Source: CAYRHN01 sp964424115
Lineage (GTDB): Bacteria; Chloroflexota; Anaerolineae; Anaerolineales; Anaerolineaceae
DNA: 64,000 nucleotides
Assembly (NCBI GenBank): GCA_964424115.1
Contig: CAYRHN010000009.1
Coordinates: 62,001-126,000, forward strand
Direction of reading: 5' to 3'
Both the position numbers and the translations under genes were made by a program. The notes beneath the pieces are model-generated. The model did no database searches. It saw only the letters and a program-made list of their open reading frames with translations, and was not told where the DNA came from. Shown here in pieces: positions 48,601-56,885 of this stretch (position 1 is its first letter; every line of letters starts with the position of its first letter).

Positions 48601-49433
48601 AGCCCGCGTGCCGTGCCCACCCACAGGACTCCTGCGCCATCCAGCCATAAGGCATTGATCTGGTTATTTCCCAGGCTGGTGGCACGGTTGCGGTCATAGC
48701 GGTAATGGGTAAATTCGGCACTACCCAGGTCAAGATAATCCAATCCATCATTGGTACCCACCCACAGACCTCCACGCGGGTCTGCAAACAATGCATTGAC
48801 GCGTTCGTTTGATATTCCCGTCGAGGTTCCCAGACTTTTAGAATAATGTTGGAAGGTAGAATCATCTTCGTTCAAGCGGTTCAGCCCGTTATCGGTTCCC
48901 ACCCAAATCTGCCCCAGGCTGTCCTCTTGGATGGCCAAAACAGTGTTATTACTCAAGCTGTCCGGCACCAGTGGATCAGAAATAAAGCGAGTAAATTCTC
49001 CGCTGGAAGAATCATAACGATTCAATCCGCCTCGTTCGGTGCCGATCCACAAACGATTCCGGCTATCCTTGAAGAGAACCAGGATCGTACGGTCACTCAA
49101 GCTCTGTGGATCATTTGGGTCGGGACGGAACACCGTGAAATCATAGCCATTGTAACGCGCCAGGCCGTCATCTGTGCCAAACCACACATATCCCTGACCG
49201 TCTTGTACCATGCTGTAAACCTGGCTGGACGGCAGCCCCTGTTGGACGGTAATCCGCTCGAATTTCAGGTTTTGGGATGGATCATTTTGCTGGAATTCCA
49301 TCTGTTGCGGTTGGGCTTGAACCGGATCAAGCGGCAACCAGGGCCCGTATGTAACCAGGCAGGCCAAAATAAGCATCAGGCGGAGATGCGTTCCCATCCG
49401 TCTCTGCGTTTTTTGTCCCTTGAGAAATGCCAT
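45660..49433 (-). CDS. Sensor histidine kinase with 14-repeat two-propeller sensor, Y_Y_Y, GAF, HisKA_3
   Basis: 1257 residues from the ATG opening MAFLKGQKTQ, ahead of a signal peptide that ends near PVQAQ. Outside the membrane, 14 regulator-propeller repeats of about 47 residues (D-x-x-G-x-L-W-V/I-G-T-x-x-G-L-x-R-F/Y form) make two seven-bladed propellers, followed by a Y_Y_Y domain (PGGTYTLHIRGANNDG). A membrane helix (WFRWGAPVAVLLSIFGWYFL) leads to a GAF-like domain, then HisKA_3 with ARDLHDAVTQSLFSASL and a HATPase ending. This sensor layout is best known from polysaccharide-sensing systems of Bacteroidetes, although those are hybrids. The partner regulator is downstream with overlap. 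Confidence 0.94.
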   Translation of the reverse strand: MAFLKGQKTQRRMGTHLRLMLILACLVTYGPWLPLDPVQAQPQQMEFQQNDPSQNLKFERITVQQGLPSSQVYSMVQDGQGYVWFGTDDGLARYNGYDFTVFRPDPNDPQSLSDRTILVLFKDSRNRLWIGTERGGLNRYDSSSGEFTRFISDPLVPDSLSNNTVLAIQEDSLGQIWVGTDNGLNRLNEDDSTFQHYSKSLGTSTGISNERVNALFADPRGGLWVGTNDGLDYLDLGSAEFTHYRYDRNRATSLGNNQINALWLDGAGVLWVGTARGLDRFDPTIDRFAHYRYDPASSTSLADNSILSIAGDSQGTLWIGTQQGGVSRFYYSEGIFSRSLNHLDDPYSLSGNMVFVVMEDDSGLVWLGTNAGVSKYDPMTLRFPHYRHIPNEPGSLAGDNVLAILQDRAQTLWVGTDKGLDRYDPYSGEFVHYLHDEFTPTSLAAGRVTSLLQDSRGALWVGLDGGGLDRLDPVSKDFSHFREEPGSVFGPNADYIRALYEDRSGNLWVGTNGAGVKRVDPSTGLFVHYGLVEDDANTVVSILEDAQGTLWIGTYAGLGRFNQDSGQFELVQMAENNPARLTGFKILVIQEGQGGTLWLGTLGAGLLRYDPAAGQVISYLEQSGVNNNIVYGILSDATGNLWLSTNQGLTRFNPVSGAIKSFDVKDGLQSNEFNAGAFFRGGDGRLYFGGVQGYNVFDPSRITENTYIPPVVLTSLTQNGVPVQARGDVGALPEVVLRWPGNYFEFEYAVLNYHQPEKNQYAYQLEGFDDQWVQAGTRRYGQYTNLPGGTYTLHIRGANNDGLWNETGIALKIIVVPPWWETDWFRWGAPVAVLLSIFGWYFLRMRGIQKRNRQLAAEVELRTREIEQRRQVAEGLREVLVRLNSSQALNDTLAFIVAQANRLAGAQRSILFELKSGGVPFLTAYAESGKEAGQEPKLSTIQLAPLLNWMTGVLKQDSPSVLRDLAVLPRHRRPPSHEVLQGVHTLVITPVLAGGRLFGGLAVMYPLRKVSQEDIIVLTSLADQAALAVENDDLRTKAEQLAVISERARLARDLHDAVTQSLFSASLIAEALPALWSKNEQDGLSLLAELRTLTRGALAEMRNLLMELRPSAVIEVRLSDLLYQLAESVTGRTGLPVRLDLREGARLPDDVHVCFYRIAQETLTNVVKHAGATEISLSLTYTGENGTEPDSEKVRVSLEICDNGRGFNISSVGPDHYGLMNIRERAEAIGAELTIFSQPGEGTRVRVVWSGEVKSDE

Positions 49434-49724
49434 ACTGCACCTGTTGCGGCGAGAATTTGAGACCAGAATAATTGTACCATCCTTGCCCGATTTACAAAAA
49501 GCCCATTCCATGTTGGTATTAGTGCGCAGAAGTTCAAAAAAAGAAGGGATCATTCAACTTTTTTCCAAAGATCGGATCACAAGAAACGCAGCTGATTACT
49601 TTGGGGTGCTTAAAGGGACCCCATATAGATCTCACACTTGGTGGTGTTCAGCCCGAATAGGGCAACCCTTGAAGGGATGCAGATTTACAGGTATAATTCA
49701 GCCAATATTCAACCGGTTGAATTT
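49434..49724. other. Divergent intergenic region, sensor kinase and winged-helix regulator
   Basis: About 290 bases. The only clear element is the plus-strand promoter at 49669-49697. No convincing minus-strand promoter for the kinase was found, and no further ORF looks real. Confidence 0.5.
49669..49697 (+). promoter_or_regulatory. Sigma-70 promoter at the head of the second glycan locus
   Basis: TTGAAG (49669-49674, four of six) and a perfect TATAAT (49692-49697) are 17 bases apart. Transcription would begin near 49704, about 20 bases before the ATG at 49725, which supports that start over the ATG at 49677 that lies inside the promoter. Confidence 0.7.
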
Positions 49725-50264
49725 ATGGATACCTTTGAACTCGAAAACAATCGCGACGCGATCATCCTGGAACAAATCGAAAAAAACCCGGATGCCACCC
49801 AGGCCACTCTGGCGCTACGGGTTGGGGTGGCCGTCGGCACGATCAACTGGCATCTCAAACGATTAGTTGCAAAAGGATATGTAAAAGTGCGGCGCGCTGA
49901 GCGCCGCAAATTATCCTATATCATCACACCGGAAGGCCTGGCCCTGCGTGCCCGTCTGACCTTGGATTACGTCCAAAATCAGTTCCGCCTTTACCGCTTC
50001 ATGCGTACTCGCACCACCCAGGCTATTCAAGAGATCAAAGAAGCCGGTTTTCATGCCATTGATCTTGAAGCGGAAGGCGACGCAGCAGATGTTTGCCGTT
50101 TGACCTGCATGGAATTAGGTATCGAGATCGTGGATCACAATCAGCCGGGATTGGCGCCCGCCAACATCCCGGTGTTGCGTATCGATGGATTGAAGATTTT
50201 AATTGATTGGAAAAGCTCTCCGCTTACTCCAACTTCCACTGGGAAAGGCCAAGAGAAAGGTTAG
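49725..50264 (+). CDS. Winged-helix transcriptional regulator, MarR-like
   Basis: 179 residues. The N-terminal 75 residues form a winged helix: AIILEQIEKNPDATQATLALRVGVAVGTINWHLKRLVAKGYV, where the recognition helix is GTINWHLKRLV, followed by a basic wing (RRAERRKLSYIITPEG). A helical segment (about 80-110) and a compact alpha/beta C-terminal domain (about 110-165) complete the protein; the latter has AIQEIKEAGFHAIDLEAEGDAADV and reads like a small Rossmann-type or CheY-like fold. It sits directly upstream of the fcl-like gene (2-base gap), so it probably controls the glycan locus it opens. Confidence 0.8.
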   Translation: MDTFELENNRDAIILEQIEKNPDATQATLALRVGVAVGTINWHLKRLVAKGYVKVRRAERRKLSYIITPEGLALRARLTLDYVQNQFRLYRFMRTRTTQAIQEIKEAGFHAIDLEAEGDAADVCRLTCMELGIEIVDHNQPGLAPANIPVLRIDGLKILIDWKSSPLTPTSTGKGQEKG

Positions 50265-50266
50265 CG

Positions 50267-51226
50267 ATGCAACCAACTTCATTCTGGACAAATAAACGGG
50301 TATGTGTCACCGGAGGGGCGGGTTTTTTGGGTTCCTTCGTCACCGAAAAACTACGCCAACGCGGTGCTCAAGAGATCTTTATCCCGCGCATCGAGGATTA
50401 CAACCTGGTAGAAGAAAAGGACATCCGGCGCATGCTGGCTGACGCGCACCCCGATGTGATCATCCACCTGGCCGCCCAGGTAGGCGGGATTGGCGCTAAC
50501 CGCCAACATCCTGCCGAATTCTTTTATAACAATCTGATGATGGGCGTCCAGCTTATGCACCAGAGTTACTTGCAAGGAGTAAGTAAATTCGTTGCCATTG
50601 GCACTGTATGCGCCTATCCAAAATTCACGCCTGTTCCCTTCAAGGAAGATGATCTTTGGAACGGTTACCCCGAGGAAACCAATGCACCCTACGGCCTGGC
50701 CAAGAAGATGCTCCTGGTTCAGGCGCAAGCTTACCGACAGCAATACGGCTACAATGCCATTTTCCTTCTGCCGGTCAACCTGTACGGTCCGCGCGACAAC
50801 TTTGATCTGCGCAGCTCGCATGTCATCCCGGCCTTGATCCGCAAGTGTGTCGAAGCCCGCCGCGAAGGTCGTCCTACGATCGAGGTGTGGGGCGACGGCT
50901 CTCCCACCCGCGAGTTCGTCTACGTGGAAGACGCTGCGGAAGGTATACTCATGGCCAGCGAGCGCTACGACGGCCCTGATCCGGTCAACATTGGATCCGG
51001 CTATGAAATTTCGATCAAAAACCTGGCTGAATTGATCGCCCGCCTGACCCATTTTGAAGGTCAATTTATTTGGGATCCCAGTAAGCCGAATGGGCAACCC
51101 CGTCGTGGTCTGGACGTCTCACGGGCCGAGAAATATTTTGGCTTCCGTGCTCAGATCAACTTCGAAGAAGGCCTGCGCCGCACGATCGAGTGGTACGAGA
51201 ATCTGCCCTCAAGGGATAACAAATAA
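50267..51226 (+). CDS. fcl: NAD-dependent epimerase/reductase, GDP-L-fucose synthase-like
   Basis: 319 residues from the ATG behind GAGAAAGG. Extended SDR: VCVTGGAGFLGSFV (NADPH loop), HLAAQVGGIGANRQHPAEFFYNN (signature of GDP-fucose synthases), catalytic Ser-Tyr-Lys set in the IGTVCAYP and PYGLAKKM blocks (Ser replaced by Thr/Val-Cys context), and NLYGPRDNFDLRSSHVIPALIRK. It would convert GDP-4-keto-6-deoxymannose to GDP-L-fucose. The dehydratase gmd that makes the substrate is not in the window, so a related sugar is possible. Confidence 0.88.
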   Translation: MQPTSFWTNKRVCVTGGAGFLGSFVTEKLRQRGAQEIFIPRIEDYNLVEEKDIRRMLADAHPDVIIHLAAQVGGIGANRQHPAEFFYNNLMMGVQLMHQSYLQGVSKFVAIGTVCAYPKFTPVPFKEDDLWNGYPEETNAPYGLAKKMLLVQAQAYRQQYGYNAIFLLPVNLYGPRDNFDLRSSHVIPALIRKCVEARREGRPTIEVWGDGSPTREFVYVEDAAEGILMASERYDGPDPVNIGSGYEISIKNLAELIARLTHFEGQFIWDPSKPNGQPRRGLDVSRAEKYFGFRAQINFEEGLRRTIEWYENLPSRDNK

Positions 51227-51227
51227 G

Positions 51228-52088
51228 ATGACCCGTGCCAAATCTGAAGAGCTGAACTCTCCAGGAGAATTAATCACCTATCTGCGCCCGGCGCGTGGTT
51301 GGGCATCCCTCAACCTGGGGGATATCTGGCGTTACCGCGAACTGGTCTATTTTCTCACCTGGCGCGACATCAAGGTGCGGTATAAGCAAACCCTGTTAGG
51401 CGCCAGTTGGGCCATCCTCCGCCCCTTACTGACCATGGTCGTGTTCAGCATCTTCTTTGGCGGGCTGGCTAAGATCTCTTCTGATGGCTATCCCTATCCG
51501 GTCTATACCTATGCCGCCCTCTTACCGTGGGAATTATTCTCCAATGCCCTCAGCGTAGCCAGCCGCTCACTGGTCGGCAATGCCAACATGATCACCAAGA
51601 TCTACTTTCCGCGCATGATCCTGCCCTTATCATCCGTCCTGGCTGGGTTGGTAGATTTTGCGATCGCCTTCCTGGTATTGATCGCTTTGATGATCGGCTA
51701 CGGCATTGCTCCCACCTCGGCAGTCTGGACACTGCCGTTCTTCCTCCTCCTGGCGGTAATTACTGCCCTGGGAGTGGGATTGTGGCTCTCGGCTCTCAAT
51801 GTTCTGTACCGCGACATCGGCTATATCATTCCCTTCCTGACCCAGCTCTGGATGTTCATCACTCCCGTGGTCTATCCCACCAGCATGCTGCCGGAAAGTT
51901 GGCGCTTCATTTACGCTCTTAACCCCATGTCAGGCGTGGTGGATGGTTTCCGTTGGGCCCTACTAGGCAATCAGGCCAGCGCCCCCGGCCCAAACCTGAT
52001 CATTTCCAGCGTGATCGCGGTCCTGCTGCTGGTGACTGGGATGTTCTATTTCCGGCGCATGGAGCGCCAGTTTGCGGATATGGTGTAA
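51228..52088 (+). CDS. ABC-2 type polysaccharide exporter permease (Wzm-like)
   Basis: 286 residues from the ATG that overlaps nothing but follows the fcl-like stop by one base. The TWRDIKVRYKQTLLGASWAILRPLLTMVVFSIFFGG opening and the six membrane segments are those of Wzm/KpsM-like polysaccharide ABC exporters. It moves a completed lipid-linked polymer across the membrane with Wzt, encoded one base downstream. Confidence 0.93.
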   Translation: MTRAKSEELNSPGELITYLRPARGWASLNLGDIWRYRELVYFLTWRDIKVRYKQTLLGASWAILRPLLTMVVFSIFFGGLAKISSDGYPYPVYTYAALLPWELFSNALSVASRSLVGNANMITKIYFPRMILPLSSVLAGLVDFAIAFLVLIALMIGYGIAPTSAVWTLPFFLLLAVITALGVGLWLSALNVLYRDIGYIIPFLTQLWMFITPVVYPTSMLPESWRFIYALNPMSGVVDGFRWALLGNQASAPGPNLIISSVIAVLLLVTGMFYFRRMERQFADMV

Positions 52089-52089
52089 T

Positions 52090-53355
52090 ATGTCTGACCT
52101 GGCGATTCGCGTTGAAAAACTGGGCAAGCAATACCGTATTGGCGCCTCTCCCAACAATAATTATCGCACGTTGCGTGAGGTGCTCAGCAATGCGGTGCGC
52201 TCTCCCTTGCGCCGACTGAAGGGCGAAACGTCTGCCACCACTACCATCTGGGCCTTGCGTGATATCTCGTTCGAAGTGCGCAAAGGCCAGGTATTGGGAT
52301 TGATTGGCCGCAATGGCGCCGGCAAAAGCACCTTATTAAAGATCCTTTCACGCGTCACCGAACCCAGCGAGGGGCAGGCCGAGATCCACGGACGCGTTGG
52401 TTCGCTGCTTGAAGTGGGCACCGGTTTTCATCCCGAATTGACCGGGCGCGAGAATATTTACCTCAACGGCGCCATCCTGGGCATGAAACGCACTGAGATC
52501 ACCCGAAAACTGGACGAGATCATCGATTTTTCCGAAGTAGAGAAATTCATCGATACCCCTGTCAAGCGCTATTCCAGCGGCATGTATTTGCGCCTGGCCT
52601 TTTCTGTCGCCGCCCACCTGGAACCGGAAATCCTTGTGGTGGACGAGGTACTGGCAGTTGGCGATGCCGAATTCCAACGCAAATGTCTGGGGAAGATGGG
52701 CGATGTGGCTCAGCAAGGCCGCACCGTGCTTTTCGTCTCGCATAACATGTCTGCCATTATGCGCCTCACCGAGGAGGCTCTGGTCATTGAACAAGGCCGC
52801 CTGGCGCTGCGCGCCCCCACCGCCCAGGCAGTGGACTTTTATCTCTCTGCGGGTCTTTCTCAAGAAGGACAACGCACCTGGCAGGCAGAGGAAGTGCACG
52901 AAGCCTATCCCTTCCGCCCGCTCGGCCTGCGCATCCTCGATACGCGCGGCAATGTAACGGATACCGTGCGCTCAATCGAGCCATTTTCCATCGACTTTGA
53001 ATATGAAATAAAGGCTGCCATTACCGGGCTGCGAGTTGGTTTTTACCTGAGCAATATGCGCGGAGAAATGGTGTTTACCTCGTTCGACACCGACGATCTG
53101 GAAAAATTTTCCCGCTATACCGTCCGCCAACCCGGTCGTTATCTCAGCCGCTGCGTCGTACCGTCCGATTTCCTCAACGGAGGACGTTACATCCTCGGCC
53201 TGAATGCCAGCAGCTACCGCATCAAACGTTATTTTCAGGAAGACCAGGCTGTTGCCTTCAATGTCAATGCTGACGGTTCACCGGGCACCCAATGGCCTGA
53301 ACAGCGCCAGGGGATTGTTCGTCCACGTCTGGAATGGAATATCGAGGAGTTTTAG
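52090..53355 (+). CDS. Polysaccharide exporter ATP-binding protein (Wzt-like) with C-terminal glycan-binding domain
   Basis: 421 residues. Nucleotide-binding domain (1-250): Walker A GLIGRNGAGKSTLLK, the LEVGTGFHPELTGRENIYLNG stretch typical of O-antigen exporters, signature YSSGMYLRLAFSVAAHL and Walker B ILVVDEVLAVGD. The extra C-terminal domain (about 265-421) corresponds to the Wzt-C domain that recognises the capped end of the polymer. This implies chain-end control in this locus. Confidence 0.94.
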   Translation: MSDLAIRVEKLGKQYRIGASPNNNYRTLREVLSNAVRSPLRRLKGETSATTTIWALRDISFEVRKGQVLGLIGRNGAGKSTLLKILSRVTEPSEGQAEIHGRVGSLLEVGTGFHPELTGRENIYLNGAILGMKRTEITRKLDEIIDFSEVEKFIDTPVKRYSSGMYLRLAFSVAAHLEPEILVVDEVLAVGDAEFQRKCLGKMGDVAQQGRTVLFVSHNMSAIMRLTEEALVIEQGRLALRAPTAQAVDFYLSAGLSQEGQRTWQAEEVHEAYPFRPLGLRILDTRGNVTDTVRSIEPFSIDFEYEIKAAITGLRVGFYLSNMRGEMVFTSFDTDDLEKFSRYTVRQPGRYLSRCVVPSDFLNGGRYILGLNASSYRIKRYFQEDQAVAFNVNADGSPGTQWPEQRQGIVRPRLEWNIEEF

Positions 53356-53357
53356 GA

Positions 53358-54968
53358 ATGCCAACGCCAGCCAAACAGATCGTCAAGAATTTCCTGGGTC
53401 AACTCCCTTTTACTGCTGAATTGTACTGGCTCTTCCGCCAAAAAGGCCAGCCAATTAAAACGCGCTTCTCGTTAAAGCAGTTACAAGCCCACATGCCCGA
53501 GATGTCTGAGCAGGCTCGCGCAATCCGCGAATCCGGTCCAAAAACGTCGCATCCGCGCCACATTTTCATCTTTTCTACCCTGCACCATTGGATCGAACAT
53601 TCCACGCTTCTCGGCCTCAGCCTGGCTGGCCTGGGTAACCGCATCACTGTGGGATACCTCCCTTATGCTGACTGGCACCAGCCAATCAACCGCTTTGACC
53701 TGCGCCGCCAGAACGTCTATGCTCACCGCATCCTGGAAAGCGCCGGGGATCTGCTCAATGTAATTCCCTTCCTTACCGCTCGTGGCGCGCTGCGTCTGCC
53801 GGATCCGGTCAAGAAAGCGGTCGAACAGGTTTCCTCCTACGACACCCAATACACTTTGCAGATCGAGGACATCGACGTTAAAAGCGAGCTGTATCGTATG
53901 CGCATGGAACGCAATCTGCATGCTGCCCAGGTGGCTTACAGCGTGCTGCAGTCGCAAAAACCCGACCTGGTCATTATCCCTAACGGCACGATCATAGAAC
54001 TGGGGGTGGTTTACCGGGTTGCTCGTCATCTTGGAATTCCAACCATTACCTATGAATTCGGCGACCAGCGCCAACGCATCTGGCTGGCACAAAATGCAGA
54101 AGTGATGCGCCAGGAGACCGACGCACTCTGGAAGGCCGTCCAGCACACCACCCTCAATGAGGCTCAAATGGAACGCCTGGGTGCGCTCTTCACCGCCCGC
54201 CAACGTGGCGCCATGTGGGAAAATTTTGCTCGCCTGTGGCAGAATACCCCTGCCCAGGGCGGCGAAAAGGCCCGTGCCGACCTGGGGCTGGATCAGCGTC
54301 CAGTGGTCTTGCTGGCCACCAACGTACTTGGCGACAGTCTCACCCTTGGTCGCCAGATCTTCAGTCGCAGCATGGCAGAGTGGATCAGCCGCACCGTTCA
54401 ATATTTTGCTGGCCGTCCTGATGTCCAATTCATCATTCGCGTTCACCCTGGCGAGGTACTCACCCACGGTCTATCGATGGTCGACGTGGTGCGTGAAGTG
54501 CTTCCCCGCCTCCCTGAACACATTCGTCTGATCGGTCCCAAGGATAAGATCAACACCTATGATCTGGTATCCGTTGCAGATGTCGGCCTGGTCTACACCA
54601 CCACTGTTGGCATGGAAATGGCCATGAACGGCATCCCGGTCATTGTTGCCGGGCAGACTCACTACCGCGGACGCGGCTTCACCCAAGATCCAGATTCCTG
54701 GGTCAATTACTACAAGATCCTCGGCCAAATGTTGGAGGATCCAACTGCCTACCGTCTGAAGCGGGAGCAAATCGAACACGCCTGGCATTATGCATACCGT
54801 TTCTTCTTTGACTTTCCACGTCCCTTCCCCTGGCACCTGGTGCGCTGTTGGGAAGATTACAAGAACCGCCCTCTCGCAACCGTTTTTAACCCTGAAAACT
54901 GGGAGGAGTACCGCCAGACGTTCGAATTTCTCACCGGCACCCCCATCGATTGGAGTAAGATCGCATGA
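53358..54968 (+). CDS. Capsule/surface polysaccharide biosynthesis protein, GT-B-like
   Basis: 536 residues from the ATG at 53358. It shows two Rossmann-like halves: an N-terminal part with FIFSTLHHWIEHSTLLGLSLAGLGN and a C-terminal part with RPVVLLATNVLGDS, FIIRVHPGE and TTVGMEMAMNGIPVIVAG, which recall the capsule polysaccharide (KpsC/S-like) and CDP-glycerol-type glycosyltransferases. The cytosolic enzyme probably adds a sugar or a sugar-phosphate to the exported chain. Exact reaction not known. Next gene overlaps by four bases. Confidence 0.75.
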   Translation: MPTPAKQIVKNFLGQLPFTAELYWLFRQKGQPIKTRFSLKQLQAHMPEMSEQARAIRESGPKTSHPRHIFIFSTLHHWIEHSTLLGLSLAGLGNRITVGYLPYADWHQPINRFDLRRQNVYAHRILESAGDLLNVIPFLTARGALRLPDPVKKAVEQVSSYDTQYTLQIEDIDVKSELYRMRMERNLHAAQVAYSVLQSQKPDLVIIPNGTIIELGVVYRVARHLGIPTITYEFGDQRQRIWLAQNAEVMRQETDALWKAVQHTTLNEAQMERLGALFTARQRGAMWENFARLWQNTPAQGGEKARADLGLDQRPVVLLATNVLGDSLTLGRQIFSRSMAEWISRTVQYFAGRPDVQFIIRVHPGEVLTHGLSMVDVVREVLPRLPEHIRLIGPKDKINTYDLVSVADVGLVYTTTVGMEMAMNGIPVIVAGQTHYRGRGFTQDPDSWVNYYKILGQMLEDPTAYRLKREQIEHAWHYAYRFFFDFPRPFPWHLVRCWEDYKNRPLATVFNPENWEEYRQTFEFLTGTPIDWSKIA

Positions 54969-55834
54969 CAGACGATCAAACCCAGGTCAAAGAGGAAGTC
55001 CGCCGGTTCTACGACCGCATTGGCTGGCAAATCGAACAAGACGGGCTGTACCAGAATGCCCGTTATGAAGATTTGCGCCCGGTTGCGCATGAGTATATTC
55101 ACAAATGCCACTTGCGCGTCAATCGCTTTCTTGCCCCCACGGGAAATTTCTTGTTGGACCTGGGCTCTGGTCCGGTGCAATACCCGGAATACCTGACCTA
55201 TTCGGAAAATTACCGTTATCGCATTTGTGTCGATATTTCCATCCAGGCTCTCAAGGAAGCACGCAAACGCCTGGGCGAACGCGGATTATTTGTGCTGGCA
55301 GATGCTGCTCATCTGCCTTTCACCCAAAACTGCGTGGAAGGCGTGGTCTCGCTGCACACCTTCCACCACCTTCCCATCGAAGACCAGAAAAAAGCATACC
55401 GGGATGTATACCGCATTTTGCAGCCGGGGAACAACGCTGTGGTGGTCAACGCCTGGCCGCAGCCGCCCCTGGCGCGTTTTACCGACCGGCTGGTGCATTT
55501 CTTTGAGTGGCTGGCGCGCTTGCGGCACCCCGGCCGCAAAAAAGCGGTTGCCAAACCCGCCGCCTCCCCAACCCAGGCGACCAAGAAAGCCGATCCAACC
55601 GGCACTTTTATCCAACGTATCAATCCCGCCTGGCTGCGCAGCGAACTGCCGGAGATCCCCCTGGAGATCAATACCTGGCGCAGCATCAATGTGCGTTTCA
55701 TGCGTGCGGTCATCCACCCTGCCCTGGGTGGAAAATATTGGCTGCGTTTCATCTATTGGTTGGAAGAACGTTTTCCGCATTATCTAGGCGAAAAAGGCCA
55801 ATATCCTTTGATCGTCCTACGCAAAAAAGAATAG
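54965..55834 (+). CDS. Class I SAM-dependent methyltransferase with C-terminal extension
   Basis: 289 residues. FLLDLGSGPVQYPEYL (motif I), CVDISIQALKEARKRLG, VLADAAHLPFTQNCVEGVVSLHTFHHL and a 100-residue C-terminal part with a basic Ala/Pro/Lys linker (about 185-210). It overlaps the upstream transferase gene (ATGA). It may methylate the chain end that Wzt recognises, as in other Wzm/Wzt systems with capping methyltransferases; this is inference. Confidence 0.85.
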   Translation: MTDDQTQVKEEVRRFYDRIGWQIEQDGLYQNARYEDLRPVAHEYIHKCHLRVNRFLAPTGNFLLDLGSGPVQYPEYLTYSENYRYRICVDISIQALKEARKRLGERGLFVLADAAHLPFTQNCVEGVVSLHTFHHLPIEDQKKAYRDVYRILQPGNNAVVVNAWPQPPLARFTDRLVHFFEWLARLRHPGRKKAVAKPAASPTQATKKADPTGTFIQRINPAWLRSELPEIPLEINTWRSINVRFMRAVIHPALGGKYWLRFIYWLEERFPHYLGEKGQYPLIVLRKKE

Positions 55835-55861
55835 AATTTGACATCCATTTCGAGGACACCT

Positions 55862-56857
55862 ATGATTGATTGGACCAATAAAGTAGTTTTGATTACCGGG
55901 GGCACCGGCTCGTTTGGCAAAAAGCTGATCGAGGTGATGCTGCGCGAATATAAACCCGCTAAGCTGATCGTCTTCAGCCGCGATGAGCTCAAACAGCACG
56001 AGATGCGCGTGGCCGGTTTCGACCATCCCTCCCTGCGCTATTTCATCGGCGATATTCGCGATGAAGCTCGCCTGTACCGCGCCTTTCAGGGTGTGGATGT
56101 GGTTGTGCATGCTGCGGCTCTTAAACAGGTGCCCGCTTGTGAATACAACCCGATGGAAGCCATCAAAACCAATATTCTTGGCAGCAGCAATGTGATTGAC
56201 GCTGCCCTGGATGCCGGGGTTTCACGGGTGATCGCCCTCAGTACCGATAAGGCGGTTAACCCGGTCAATCTGTACGGCGCCACCAAGTTATGCGCGGAAA
56301 AGCTTTTTATCCAAAGTAATGCTTATGCGGGTAACAAATCAACCCGTTTTAGTTGCGTGCGCTACGGGAACGTGGTCGGTAGCCGTGGCAGTGTGGTGCC
56401 GATCTTTATCAAGCAGCGCAATTCTGGCAAGCTGACTGTCACCGACAAGCGCATGACCCGCTTTTGGATCTCTCTCGAACAAGGCGTGCGTTTTGTGCTC
56501 AGCTGCGCGGAACAGATGGAAGGCGGCGAAGTTTTTGTGCCCAAGATTCCCAGCATGAAGGTGATGGATCTGGCCCACGCCGTTGCTCCGCAAGCCAAGG
56601 TGGAAGTGATCGGCATTCGCCCCGGCGAAAAACTACATGAGGTGCTCATTTCAGAAGACGAAGCCCGCAGCACGGTCGAGTTGGAGCATATGTTCGTCGT
56701 TCAACCGGAAATGACCCTCTGGTTCGGTCACCAATGGGAACAACGTGGTAAATTGCTCACTGATGGCTTCCGTTATGCCAGCAATACCAACACCCAGTGG
56801 CTAAACGTTGAACAAATCAGCAGCATCATCGCTGATGTTGAGCACGGGATGGAATAA
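55862..56857 (+). CDS. UDP-GlcNAc 4,6-dehydratase (PseB/CapE/WbjB-like)
   Basis: 331 residues from the ATG at 55862. Extended SDR of the polysaccharide-synthase group: LITGGTGSFGKKLIEVML (NADP loop), VHAAALKQVPACEYNPMEAIKTN and ALSTDKAVNPVNLYGATKLCAEK. This group makes UDP-2-acetamido-2,6-dideoxy-4-keto sugars by dehydration with C5 inversion. It begins a cluster with an RmlD-like reductase and a NeuB-like synthase. PseC, PseH and PseG are not seen, so the path may instead go to L-FucNAc-type sugars. Confidence 0.92.
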   Translation: MIDWTNKVVLITGGTGSFGKKLIEVMLREYKPAKLIVFSRDELKQHEMRVAGFDHPSLRYFIGDIRDEARLYRAFQGVDVVVHAAALKQVPACEYNPMEAIKTNILGSSNVIDAALDAGVSRVIALSTDKAVNPVNLYGATKLCAEKLFIQSNAYAGNKSTRFSCVRYGNVVGSRGSVVPIFIKQRNSGKLTVTDKRMTRFWISLEQGVRFVLSCAEQMEGGEVFVPKIPSMKVMDLAHAVAPQAKVEVIGIRPGEKLHEVLISEDEARSTVELEHMFVVQPEMTLWFGHQWEQRGKLLTDGFRYASNTNTQWLNVEQISSIIADVEHGME

Positions 56858-56885
56858 TTCTGCAGCAGCAGGAAGGGAAACCATA

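Noticed and set aside
53481..54467. 328-codon minus-strand frame
   Set aside because: Antisense to the GT-B-like capsule gene; no family features.
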